Origin: JACCXG01 sp963785755
Lineage (GTDB): Bacteria; Acidobacteriota; Vicinamibacteria; Vicinamibacterales; 2-12-FULL-66-21
NCBI GenBank assembly: GCA_963785755.1
Contig: CAWAXG010000031.1
Span: 62,001 to 126,000 of the forward strand
Length of the DNA: 64,000 nt
Direction of reading: 5' to 3'
Shown: piece after piece, positions 40,075 through 48,410 of the stretch
Position numbering within the stretch: position 1 is the first letter of the stretch
How the letters are laid out: each line of letters begins with the position of its first letter
Position numbers and translations under genes: made by a program
Notes under the pieces: model-generated
Told to the model about the DNA's origin: nothing
The model's input: only the letters and a program-made list of their open reading frames with translations
Database searches by the model: none

Positions 40075-42813
40075 ATGACCGCTGAACACGATTCGAACGC
40101 CCGGCTGGACTGGAACAAGCGCATTCATTCGGCGCTCGGCCGCGGCGCGTCGCCGCCGGACGCCGGCGTAATCGAGGAGCTGGCGCAGCACGCGCGCGCG
40201 ATGTACGAGAGCGCTCGCGCCGACGGCTGCGATCCAGACGAGGCCGATCGTCTGGTCGACGTCCAGATTGCCATCTGGGCGGGGGACAGCGTCGTGCGGA
40301 AGCATCGCGCGTCCCCCGGAGCCGGCACCCACGAGGCCGTCACGGGACGATCATCGTGGGCGGCCGGTCTGTTCAACGATGTCCGCCATGCCTGCCGGCT
40401 CTCCCGGCGACAGTCCTCGTTCACGCTGCTGGTCGTCTCGATCATGGCGCTCGGTATCGCGGCGACGACCACGCTCTTCAGCGTCACCTACGGTGTGCTG
40501 ATGAAGCCGCTGCCCTGGCCGGACTGGGATCGGCTCGTGCTGGTCGAGGAAACGCGGGGCGGGAACCGCCCCCGGTTCAATTCGTTCAGCAACGCCGCGT
40601 ATCTCGCCTGGAGCGAAGCGACGAGCACGATCGAAGGCCTGGCCGCCTGGGCGCCGCGAACCATGACCCTCAGCGACGGCGGCGAGCCCGAGCGGATTCG
40701 CGTGACCGCCGCGACGGCCAGCCTGTTCCGTGTCCTCGATGTCCGTCCGCTGTTCGGATCGCTCTACGAGGAGCCCGATGAGCTGTCGGACGGCGGACAG
40801 GTCATCGTGCTGTCCGAGAGGCTCTGGCGCCAGAAGTTCGGCGCGGACCCCGCCGTGCTGGGACGCTTCGTGCGCCTCGACGCGCAGTCGTACCGCGTCA
40901 TCGGCGTGCTTCCCGATGCGGTTGCCTATCCGGACCGCGAGACGCGTGCCTGGATCCCGTTCCGGGTGCCGGCGGTGACGGGAAACCTGTTGTCGATGTT
41001 CAGTGCAATCGCGAAACTGCGGCCAGGGGCCACGCCTGCGCAGGCCGCGGCTGAAGGCACCGCGCGCGGCCGCCACGCCGCCGACACCGGAATGACGACG
41101 ATGGCGATCTTCGGCAGCAACGGACCGATCGACATCTCCGCCCGGCCGCTGCGCGAGGCGCTCACGTCGCAGGTGCGACGGCCGCTCCTCGTGCTGCTCG
41201 TCGCGGTCGGCCTCCTGCTCGTCACCGCCATTGCGAACGTCGCCAGCCTGCAAGTCGCACGCGGGACGACCAGGCGCCGTGAACTGGCGATTCGCGCGGC
41301 GCTCGGCGCGGCCGGCGGACGCGTGATGCGTCAGCTGCTGATCGAGAGCCTCATGCTCGGCCTCGCCGGGGGCGCAATCGGCCTCGCCATGTCCGGCGCG
41401 CTGCACCGCTACCTGCCGGTTCTCCTCCCGGCGGACTTTCCGCGTCTCGATCATGTGGGCGTCAACGGCGTGGTCGCCTCGGTCGCGCTCGCGATCTCGG
41501 TCGCGTCGAGCGTGGTGTTCGGAGTGATCCCCGCGCTGCGGGCGCGGCGGCTGAACCTGGTCGAATCGCTGGGCGAGGATGGCGCGGCGCCGCTCGGCGC
41601 CCGCCTGCGATCGCGGACCGGGCAGATGCGCGCGGCGATCATGGCCGGACAGGTGGCGATCGCCTGCATCCTGCTGGTCGGCGCGTCGCTGCTCGGACGC
41701 AGCTTCGTCGCCCTGGTGCACGCGGACCGCGGCTACGATCCCTCGGGTCTCCTCACGGGCCGTCTTTCGCTCGCGGCCTACACGCCCGAGCGCCGCCAGG
41801 CCATCGTCCAGCACGTCCTCGATCGTCTCGCAGCCGCTCCGGGCGTGATCGATGCCGCCTTCACGTCGGAACTGCCGTTGACGCCCGGCGGCTCGACCAG
41901 TGCGTTCAGGATCCCGTCCCGGGCCGGCCCTGGTGAGCTCGGCCAGCTCGTCCCGGTGCAGGCGTCGCCGCGCCTCGTGAGTCCCGGGGCGTTTCGCGCG
42001 CTTCGCCTGCGCCTCGTCGCCGGACGAACGCTGGCCGACTCCGATACCGAAACCTCTCAGCCGGTTGTCGTCGTCAACCAGGCCTTTGCCCGCCGGTATC
42101 TCGGCGATCAGCCGCTCGGCGCGCAGCTCCCGATGGGTATTGGATACGGAAGGGAGGACGTGCAGGCCACCGTCGTCGGCGTCGTCGACGACGTGCGATA
42201 TGTCACGACGTCCGTTGCGACGCAGCCTGAAATGTACTGCTCGTACCGCCAGTTCACCGGCCGGCTTCCCGTTCCTGGCGTTACGGTGTTGCTGCGGACC
42301 GAGGGCGATCCCGGTGCGCTCGCGCCGTCTCTCCGCATGGCCGCGCGCGAAGCCGATGATCGCCTCGCGCCAGATTCGGTGATGACGATGGAAGATCGGG
42401 TGTTGACCAGCCTGGCCCGGCCGCGCCTCTACGCCATTCTGCTCGGCGGTTTCGCGGCGATTGCGCTCGCGATCGCCGGCGTCGGTCTTTTCGCGGTGCT
42501 GTCGTACACCGTCGGGCAGCGTTCACGCGAGCTGGCTGTCCGCGCTGCGCTCGGCGCCAGACAAATCGACATCGTCCGTCTGGTTGTGAGTCAGGGGTTG
42601 CTGGTGACGATCGGCGGCGTCGCGGCGGGACTTGCCGGTTCGCTCGTTCTGACCCGAGCCATCGGCGCGCTTCTCTACGGCGTGACGCGTTACGATCCGA
42701 TCACCTACGCAGGTGTCCCGGCGCTGCTGCTGGTGGTCGCGGCAGCGGCGTGCCTCTCTCCCGCCCGCCGCGCCGCGCGGCTCGATCCATTACGAGTGTT
42801 GAAAGGAAACTGA
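40075..42813 (+). CDS. ADOP-type ABC transporter permease (MacB/FtsX family)
   Basis: The 912-residue protein carries an N-terminal soluble extension (about 1-100). Two MacB_PCD plus FtsX modules follow. The first has LFNDVRHACRLSRRQSSFTL with the first membrane helix, then VASLQVARGTTRRRELAIRA. The second includes YTVGQRSRELAVRAALGARQ and ends ARRAARLDPLRVLKGN. The duplicated layout without an ATPase is the Acidobacterial duplicated orphan permease form. It is expected to transmit mechanical force to a periplasmic partner. The ATG at 40075 lies just after padR. Confidence 0.9.
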   Translation: MTAEHDSNARLDWNKRIHSALGRGASPPDAGVIEELAQHARAMYESARADGCDPDEADRLVDVQIAIWAGDSVVRKHRASPGAGTHEAVTGRSSWAAGLFNDVRHACRLSRRQSSFTLLVVSIMALGIAATTTLFSVTYGVLMKPLPWPDWDRLVLVEETRGGNRPRFNSFSNAAYLAWSEATSTIEGLAAWAPRTMTLSDGGEPERIRVTAATASLFRVLDVRPLFGSLYEEPDELSDGGQVIVLSERLWRQKFGADPAVLGRFVRLDAQSYRVIGVLPDAVAYPDRETRAWIPFRVPAVTGNLLSMFSAIAKLRPGATPAQAAAEGTARGRHAADTGMTTMAIFGSNGPIDISARPLREALTSQVRRPLLVLLVAVGLLLVTAIANVASLQVARGTTRRRELAIRAALGAAGGRVMRQLLIESLMLGLAGGAIGLAMSGALHRYLPVLLPADFPRLDHVGVNGVVASVALAISVASSVVFGVIPALRARRLNLVESLGEDGAAPLGARLRSRTGQMRAAIMAGQVAIACILLVGASLLGRSFVALVHADRGYDPSGLLTGRLSLAAYTPERRQAIVQHVLDRLAAAPGVIDAAFTSELPLTPGGSTSAFRIPSRAGPGELGQLVPVQASPRLVSPGAFRALRLRLVAGRTLADSDTETSQPVVVVNQAFARRYLGDQPLGAQLPMGIGYGREDVQATVVGVVDDVRYVTTSVATQPEMYCSYRQFTGRLPVPGVTVLLRTEGDPGALAPSLRMAAREADDRLAPDSVMTMEDRVLTSLARPRLYAILLGGFAAIALAIAGVGLFAVLSYTVGQRSRELAVRAALGARQIDIVRLVVSQGLLVTIGGVAAGLAGSLVLTRAIGALLYGVTRYDPITYAGVPALLLVVAAAACLSPARRAARLDPLRVLKGN

Positions 42814-42836
42814 GCTCGCGTCGATGTTTCAACAGA

Positions 42837-42957
42837 GCCTTCGTGCCTTCGCGACGTCGTGCCGTCGTGCGGCGCGAAGCGCAACTCGGATGTTCTGAGC
42901 AGTTGGAGGTCGGAATCTCGAAGTTGACCGCTAGGTCCCCGGTCGCCGATCACGACG
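42837..42957. repeat. CCTTCGTGCCTTCGCGACGT word array in a convergent gap
   Basis: CCTTCGTGCCTTCGCGACGT and CGTGCCGTCGTGCGGCGCGA (about 42837-42885) belong to the 39518-39676 family. A GTTGGAGGTCGGAATCTCGA piece follows. No gene was found between the permease and the receiver-PilZ gene. Confidence 0.65.
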
Positions 42958-42970
42958 GTCACAGTCAGCG

Positions 42971-43675
42971 TCAGTGCAATTGCTCCACCGAGGTGCCGGC
43001 GTTCGGAATCGTGTCGACCAGTATGCGCCAGGCTTGCTCGGCCGCGCGCGTGTTGCTGGACAACTCGGCGCCATACCACGCCGCGTCGCGGCCGGGTTGC
43101 GGCACGCTGCAGGTCCACATGCGGCGGACCGCCAGCGTCACGCCGAGCATCGGGACCTTGACGGTGAAATGCGGCGGCGGCGGCGCCTTGCGGCTGCGCG
43201 GGATCTCGAGCCGCAGCCCCTCGAGGCTGACATCGACGATGTGTGACGGCACGCCTTCGACGATCGCAGCGAACCGGTTGACGGGTTTTCGAACTGAACG
43301 CCGTACTGGCCGGGTCTCCATCACCGCCATCGACACAGTGCAGGCGACTTCGGTGCGTTCGAGCGGCCGCGAGAGATAGATTGCGCCTCGGGCGAGAGCC
43401 TGGGACTCGAGTGCGACATCCTGATCGCCAACGATGACGATCGGCGTTTTGGCATTCCGGGCCCGGACCAGCGCGATCGGCTGATATTCGCTGCGGAATG
43501 CGAATTGGAAATCCGCCATGAAGAGATCGAAGGGGCGGCCCTTGATTTCTTCGGCGACGCGCGTAATCGCCGTCAGACGCACGGGCTCGAATCCCTCGGA
43601 GGCGACCCAGTCGGCCAGGGCGTTGATTTCCGCCACGTGGGGAGACGCAATGATGATGCGAGGGCGCGATGCCAT
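42971..43675 (-). CDS. receiver-like plus PilZ domain protein
   Basis: The 234-residue protein has an N-terminal CheY-like fold (RPRIIIASPHVAEINALADW, FDLFMADFQFAF with the phospho-acceptor-like Asp, LARGAIYLSRPLERTEV). A C-terminal PilZ domain (about 130-220) has RRSVRKPVNRFAAIVEG as an R-x3-R-like entry and HIVDVSLEGLRLEIPRS as the D-x-S-x-x-G motif. PilZ domains bind cyclic di-GMP. The receiver lacks clear acidic-pocket spacing, so phosphorylation is uncertain. The ATG at 43675 starts the receiver fold. Confidence 0.75.
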   Translation of the reverse strand: MASRPRIIIASPHVAEINALADWVASEGFEPVRLTAITRVAEEIKGRPFDLFMADFQFAFRSEYQPIALVRARNAKTPIVIVGDQDVALESQALARGAIYLSRPLERTEVACTVSMAVMETRPVRRSVRKPVNRFAAIVEGVPSHIVDVSLEGLRLEIPRSRKAPPPPHFTVKVPMLGVTLAVRRMWTCSVPQPGRDAAWYGAELSSNTRAAEQAWRILVDTIPNAGTSVEQLH

Positions 43676-43784
43676 ATCGGCGGGCGGGCTGCATCCGCCA
43701 TGCCACGCGAAAAGCTCAGGGAAAACCGCAGATGACGAGATCTGCGCTATCGAATGCGCTTTGGCGGACACGATTTCGTAACGC

Positions 43785-43896
43785 ACGTAATCCCTTATCC
43801 CTCATCCCTGATCCTGAATCCATATCCGGATCCCGATCCCGATCCGGATCCGGATCGGGATGAGGATGCCGGATCAGGGATGAAGGATGGGGATTT
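43785..43896. repeat. inverted GATCCCTGATCC word array
   Basis: CCTTATCCCTCATCCCTGATCC opens the array (TCCCTCATCCCTGATCCTGA, about 43796-43815). GGATCAGGGATGAAGGATGG (about 43871-43890) closes it and is its inverse. CCGATCCCGATCCGGATCCG iterations lie between. It sits at the 3' end of the lysozyme-like gene on the minus strand. Confidence 0.8.
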
Positions 43897-44855
43897 CACG
43901 CTCGCCGGCGAGACTTCTTCGCGGGCTTGTGTCGCTGGCGTTTGACGCTGCGTTTCCTGCCAACGACCGTGGCCGGTGCGGACGCGCCACGCGCCTGGGG
44001 CAGCATGTCAGGCGCCCGCGCGCTCAGCACGGCGCGTTGAATCGCGCCCTCGGCTCGCGGGTCGCCATCGAGGAACCGTCCGGTGATCCGGCGGAAAGCA
44101 TTCGACGTGCGCTCGCCGGCGACGCCGTCCACGCGGACGAAAATGCCCGGAAACGTGTTCAGCCACTGCTGCAGCGCGCGCGCGCGGGCTTCCTCGGCCG
44201 GATCGGCTGGCAGCGTCGTGCTGAACCGCACCGGCGGCGGCTGCGTGACATCCGGCGGCGGTTGATCCGCGAACGTGAACTCGCCCATCTCAGCCAGCCG
44301 CCGGAGCAGCACGGCGGCGCCGCACTGCTTGGACGTCGCGGTGACCGACCATTTGCCGTCGGCGATGAATTTCCCCGTCGTGTAGTGCTGCGAGAAGGAC
44401 CAGAGATACGGCGTCAGCACTTCGGGATGCAGACGCCGGTACCCGAAGCCGTTGTACTTCTCCAGCCGGAACAGGGTGCCAGCCAGCGACCAGTCGGTAT
44501 CGCCGCTCAACCGCTCCAACGTCAGCGCGTCGGTCGCGCTTGCCTCCCACGTGAACGGAGGTTGGCCATGTAGTGGACGTCCCGCGGGCACCTGCACCGT
44601 CCGGGCTGACAGCGGGTCGCCGTTGTGGAGGTGACAGTTGAACTTCAACGACGCTTCCATGCAGTGAATCACCGCGATCACGTGCCACGGCACGCCGGTC
44701 GCGTCGCTGACCGCCCCATATCGGGCGCGTCCGGACACGAGGCGCGCGGCCAGTCCATCGACCTGCTGCGTCCGAGCCGGGGTGATGATGCAGCTCTTGA
44801 ACAGCTGCTCGTATTCGTTGCGCAGTTGCGACGTGAGGGTCACGGGTGTGGGCAT
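43896..44855 (-). CDS. lysozyme-family protein with basic tail
   Basis: The 319-residue protein resembles the COG5526 lysozyme group: LRNEYEQLFKSCIITPART, HVIAVIHCMEASLKFNCHLH, GDPLSARTVQVPAGRP, LFRLEKYNGFGYRR and GKWSVTATSKQCGAAVLLR. M-E-A-S-L-K-F supplies the catalytic Glu. A region near residues 225-265 looks like a peptidoglycan-binding tail, and the last 20 residues are strongly basic. No phage genes are nearby, so a cell-wall or antagonistic role is possible. No signal peptide is seen. Confidence 0.75.
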   Translation of the reverse strand: MPTPVTLTSQLRNEYEQLFKSCIITPARTQQVDGLAARLVSGRARYGAVSDATGVPWHVIAVIHCMEASLKFNCHLHNGDPLSARTVQVPAGRPLHGQPPFTWEASATDALTLERLSGDTDWSLAGTLFRLEKYNGFGYRRLHPEVLTPYLWSFSQHYTTGKFIADGKWSVTATSKQCGAAVLLRRLAEMGEFTFADQPPPDVTQPPPVRFSTTLPADPAEEARARALQQWLNTFPGIFVRVDGVAGERTSNAFRRITGRFLDGDPRAEGAIQRAVLSARAPDMLPQARGASAPATVVGRKRSVKRQRHKPAKKSRRRA

Positions 44856-44982
44856 GAGGGCCTCGCGGCGATGATCCTCGCAGCGTCGGGCCAGCGCGTC
44901 AAATCAGCTCGGCAACGGCCTTCGCTAAAACGCAGGCAACCCATCACTCATTCCTTACGTCTGTCGCTCCGGAGGTGCGGAC

Positions 44983-45435
44983 ATGTTTAGAGGTGTGACG
45001 ACTGGTGTGGCGATCGGCGCCGCAATCGCGTTGGCGGCCGCGAGCGTGATCCTGGCGCAGACGGGAAAGCCATCTGGGGCGAAAAGTGTGATGCACGACA
45101 TCACGGTCAAGGCGGACGCGGTCTATACCGGCACCATCGAAACGGCGATTACGGGCGGCAAGGTGACCGGGAATCTTCACATCACGGCGCCGACCGAGAT
45201 CGTCGGCACGGTGGCGGGGACATCCAAGGCGGGCGTCATGAGCCTCGACTTTCCGTACGAGATGACACAGCGCAAGTGCACGGGCACCGTGAAGATGACC
45301 ATCAAGCTGCCGGCCAAGCCCGGACTGGCCACCGGAACCATGGAGGCAGCCGGATGCGGGCGAACCGACGCCAACAAGCTGACCGGTACGGTCGAGATGA
45401 CTCCGGCCGCCGCGAAAAAGGGTGCGAAGGGATAG
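44983..45435 (+). CDS. exported hypothetical protein
   Basis: The 150-residue protein has a signal peptide (about 1-26, cleaved near ILAQ). A strand-rich domain follows, with VYTGTIETAITGGKVTGNLH and CTGTVKMTIKLPAKPGLATG and two Cys that may pair. The end is Lys/Ala-rich. No family assigned. It lies 14 bases before the P1 peptidase gene, and the two are probably co-transcribed. Confidence 0.6.
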   Translation: MFRGVTTGVAIGAAIALAAASVILAQTGKPSGAKSVMHDITVKADAVYTGTIETAITGGKVTGNLHITAPTEIVGTVAGTSKAGVMSLDFPYEMTQRKCTGTVKMTIKLPAKPGLATGTMEAAGCGRTDANKLTGTVEMTPAAAKKGAKG

Positions 45436-45449
45436 CGGTATGCTGAAGC

Positions 45450-46529
45450 ATGCACACCGTAAACCGACGTGAGTTCGGCCGGACGGTAGCCGCCGCGATG
45501 ACCGCGGGCGGCGCGCAGGTCTCGCCGAAACCCTCTCCAGCCGGCGGTGCGGGATCGTTGACCGACGTGCCGGGCCTCAAGGTCGGGCACTTCACCGACG
45601 CTCGCAGACCGACCGGCTGCACCGCCATCCTGTTCGACACCGCGGCGGCCGCCGGCGTGGATTACAACGGGTCCGCACCGGGGGAGTCGCAGGTCGTCAT
45701 GCTGCAACCCGTCAGCCCGGTCGAGCGGATCCATGCGCTCTTTCTGACCGGCGGCGGCGTCTTCGCCATTCCTGCGGCTGGCGGCGTCCTCCGCTACTTC
45801 GAGGATCGCAAGGCGGGCTTCGACTGGGGGAACCCCGGTCTGCGAATTCCGATCGTCGTGACCGCGGTGATCGACGATCTGTCGGTCGGGGATCCACGGA
45901 TCCGGGTTGATGCCGCGGCGGCCTACAAGGCCTGTGAAGCCGCTTCCGCCGGACCGGTCGCCGAAGGCAACGTCGGCGCCGGCGCCGGCGCCACAGTCGG
46001 CAAGATGCACCGAGGCCGGGGGCTGGGTGGAATGAAGGGCGGCCTCGGCACCGCCAGCCTGAAGCTCGGCGACGTCGTCATCGGCGCCCTCGCCGTCGTG
46101 AATGCCGCGGGGGATATCCGCGACTGGCGGACCGGCGCCATCGTTGCGGGCGCGCGCCGCGCCGACGGCACGTTCGCGGACAGCGTCGAGGTCATGCGCG
46201 GAATCGTGACCGACGCAAAGCCGGCGCTCGAAGACAACGCGCTTCGCAGCACGACGCTCGTCGTGGTGGCGACGAACGTGACGCTGACCAAAACCGCACT
46301 GACGAAGGTCGCGATGATGGCCAACTGCGGCGGCGCCAGAGCGATCCGGCCGTATCACACGACCGGGGACGGCGATCAGCTGTTCGCGGTCTCGACCGGC
46401 ACGATCACGAGGCCGAACATCCCGCTGACCGTCTTCGGCTCGCTGGCCGCTGACGTCGTGGCCGACGCGATCGTGCGAGGCGTTCGCGCTGCGACGAGCG
46501 TGGAGGGCTGGCCGGCGGTTGGGCGTTGA
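45450..46529 (+). CDS. P1 family peptidase (DmpA/NylC-type N-terminal nucleophile hydrolase)
   Basis: The 359-residue protein has a twin-arginine-like start (NRREFGRTVAAAMTAGG). The P1/S58 pattern follows: LTDVPGLKVGHFTDARRPTG, FLTGGGVFAIPAAGGV, EGNVGAGAGATVGKM, and the VVVATNVTLTKTAL segment near residue 280 where these precursors cut themselves to expose the nucleophile. Relatives are beta-aminopeptidases and nylon-oligomer hydrolases. Export through Tat is inferred. Confidence 0.85.
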   Translation: MHTVNRREFGRTVAAAMTAGGAQVSPKPSPAGGAGSLTDVPGLKVGHFTDARRPTGCTAILFDTAAAAGVDYNGSAPGESQVVMLQPVSPVERIHALFLTGGGVFAIPAAGGVLRYFEDRKAGFDWGNPGLRIPIVVTAVIDDLSVGDPRIRVDAAAAYKACEAASAGPVAEGNVGAGAGATVGKMHRGRGLGGMKGGLGTASLKLGDVVIGALAVVNAAGDIRDWRTGAIVAGARRADGTFADSVEVMRGIVTDAKPALEDNALRSTTLVVVATNVTLTKTALTKVAMMANCGGARAIRPYHTTGDGDQLFAVSTGTITRPNIPLTVFGSLAADVVADAIVRGVRAATSVEGWPAVGR

Positions 46530-46541
46530 GTTGAAGGGTTT

Positions 46542-46646
46542 TCAGCAGCCCCACACGTAGATGGCCGCCGGCACGAGCAGCCAGAGCAGGCCTTTCGCGA
46601 GGAAGAAAAGAAAAGCGATCAGTCCGAGTTTCTTCCCTGAGATCAT
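46542..46646 (-). CDS. 34-residue membrane protein
   Basis: The frame reads MISGKKLGLIAFLFFLAKGL then a second hydrophobic run LWLLVPAAIYVWGC. It is a single long or re-entrant helix with a Lys-Lys start. The form (short basic start, one helix, Trp-rich end) is that of widespread small inner-membrane peptides. It diverges from the M1 peptidase gene. Confidence 0.5.
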   Translation of the reverse strand: MISGKKLGLIAFLFFLAKGLLWLLVPAAIYVWGC

Positions 46647-46711
46647 CAGTGCTTCATCGCAGCTTTGTCCCCAGGGCGGCTGCTGACCGACAACGACCGA
46701 GGGGAACCGCG

Positions 46712-48367
46712 TTGCCGAGAGTATCGCATCTTCCGAGAACCGGGCTGTTGGCGACCGTGCTGCTGGCTCTTCCGCTCCCGATGGGCCTTGGCGCCGCGTC
46801 CCAGGATACGCCGGCGCCAACGCGCGCCAGCGTCCTGCGCGGCGAGTACGGGCGGTACCGCGCGAACAACGATCTGCTTTTCTACCACCTGGACATCCGC
46901 GTCGATCCGGCGAAGAAGGTCATCGGCGGCAAGAACACGATTCGGTTCAAGATGCTGCAAGACGACGCGCGGATTCAGCTCGACCTCTACGCCAACCTGG
47001 CGATCGACAGGATTCTGCTCGGCGCCACGCCGCTTCGCTACGAGCGCGAGCTGAACACGGTCTGGGTCGATTTCCCCGAGACGCTGAAGGCGGGCCGCGA
47101 GTACTCGATCGACTTCCACTATTCGGGCACACCCGCCGAGACCGGCAGATTCGGCGGGTTCACCTTCAAGAAGGACCCGGCCGGCCGGGACTGGATCACG
47201 ACGTCCTGCGAGGGGCCCGGAGCAAGCGTCTGGTGGCCCAACAAGGATCAGTGGCGCGACGAGGTCGAGCAGATGCAGATCAGCGTCGCGATTCCCAACG
47301 AACTGGTCGACGTGTCCAACGGCAAGCTGCTGCGGAAGGTCGATCTCGGCGACGGCTACACGCGCTGGGATTGGCTCGTCCAGTATCCAATCAACAACTA
47401 CAACGTCTCGCTCAACATCGGGAAGTACGTGCATTTCGCCGATCGGTTGGACGACCTGCCGATCGATTTCTACGTCCTGCCCGAGAACCTCGAGCGCGCG
47501 AAGCGTCAGTTCGCGCAGGCGAAGCCGATGCTGGCCGTGTACAAGAAGTACTTCGGCGACTACCCGTTCGAGAAGGACGGATACAAGCTCATCGAGGTCC
47601 CGTACTCGGGCATGGAGCATCAGAGCGCGGTGACCTATGGCAACCGCTTCGCCAACGGATACCTCGAGCGCGACTGGACCGGTGTCGGCGTCAGCCTCAA
47701 ATTCGACTTCATCATCATTCACGAGAGCGCGCACGAGTGGTTCGGCAACAGCGTGTCCGCCGCCGACGTCTCCGACATGTGGATCCAGGAAGGCTGGACG
47801 ACCTATCTCGAAGTCGTCTACGTCGAGGAGATGTTCGGCTACGAGGACGCCGTGAAGTACGTGAACGGCTACAAGCCGAAGGTGACCAACCGTCAGCCGA
47901 TCATCACCGAGCGTGGTCTCCATCGCAGCCCCGTGACGTCGGACCAGTACTTCAAGGGCGCCCTGTTCATCCACACGCTGCGCAGCGTCATCGACGACGA
48001 CCGGAAGTGGTGGGCGCTGCTGCGCGACTTCTATCAGCGCTTCAAGTACCAGAACATCATGACCGAGGACGTGGTGCGATTCTTCAACGAGAAGACACGG
48101 CTGAACCTGACGCCGGTGTTCGACCAGTACCTGCGGAACGCCAGGATTCCGACGCTGGAGCTGAAGTTCGACGGTGCTCCGGGCACCGTGTCCTATCGCT
48201 GGCGCGCCGACGTGCCTGGCTTCGCCATGCCGGTCCGAGTCGGCAGGACGGGCGCCTGGCAGATCATCACGCCGACGACGGAGTGGCAGACGATGCCGAC
48301 TTCACTGTCCAGTGCGGACTTCGAAGTGGCGACGGATCTGTACTACGTCGATGTCAGCAGGCTCTAA
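46712..48367 (+). CDS. M1 family metallopeptidase, exported
   Basis: The 551-residue protein has a signal peptide (about 1-28). An aminopeptidase N-like N-domain leads to YSGMEHQSAVTYG in place of GxMEN, then H337-E-S-A-H341 and Glu 360, the zinc set HExxH-x18-E. A catalytic Tyr is likely in the following helices. It cleaves N-terminal residues from peptides in the periplasm. The start is taken as TTG 46712 because a GAGGGGAA site stands 8 bases before it. An in-frame ATG at 46649 would spoil the signal peptide. Confidence 0.85.
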   Translation: MPRVSHLPRTGLLATVLLALPLPMGLGAASQDTPAPTRASVLRGEYGRYRANNDLLFYHLDIRVDPAKKVIGGKNTIRFKMLQDDARIQLDLYANLAIDRILLGATPLRYERELNTVWVDFPETLKAGREYSIDFHYSGTPAETGRFGGFTFKKDPAGRDWITTSCEGPGASVWWPNKDQWRDEVEQMQISVAIPNELVDVSNGKLLRKVDLGDGYTRWDWLVQYPINNYNVSLNIGKYVHFADRLDDLPIDFYVLPENLERAKRQFAQAKPMLAVYKKYFGDYPFEKDGYKLIEVPYSGMEHQSAVTYGNRFANGYLERDWTGVGVSLKFDFIIIHESAHEWFGNSVSAADVSDMWIQEGWTTYLEVVYVEEMFGYEDAVKYVNGYKPKVTNRQPIITERGLHRSPVTSDQYFKGALFIHTLRSVIDDDRKWWALLRDFYQRFKYQNIMTEDVVRFFNEKTRLNLTPVFDQYLRNARIPTLELKFDGAPGTVSYRWRADVPGFAMPVRVGRTGAWQIITPTTEWQTMPTSLSSADFEVATDLYYVDVSRL

Positions 48368-48410
48368 CCGATTACTTCAGTCGTCAATGAGCCCGCCGCG
48401 GAGAAGAGCC

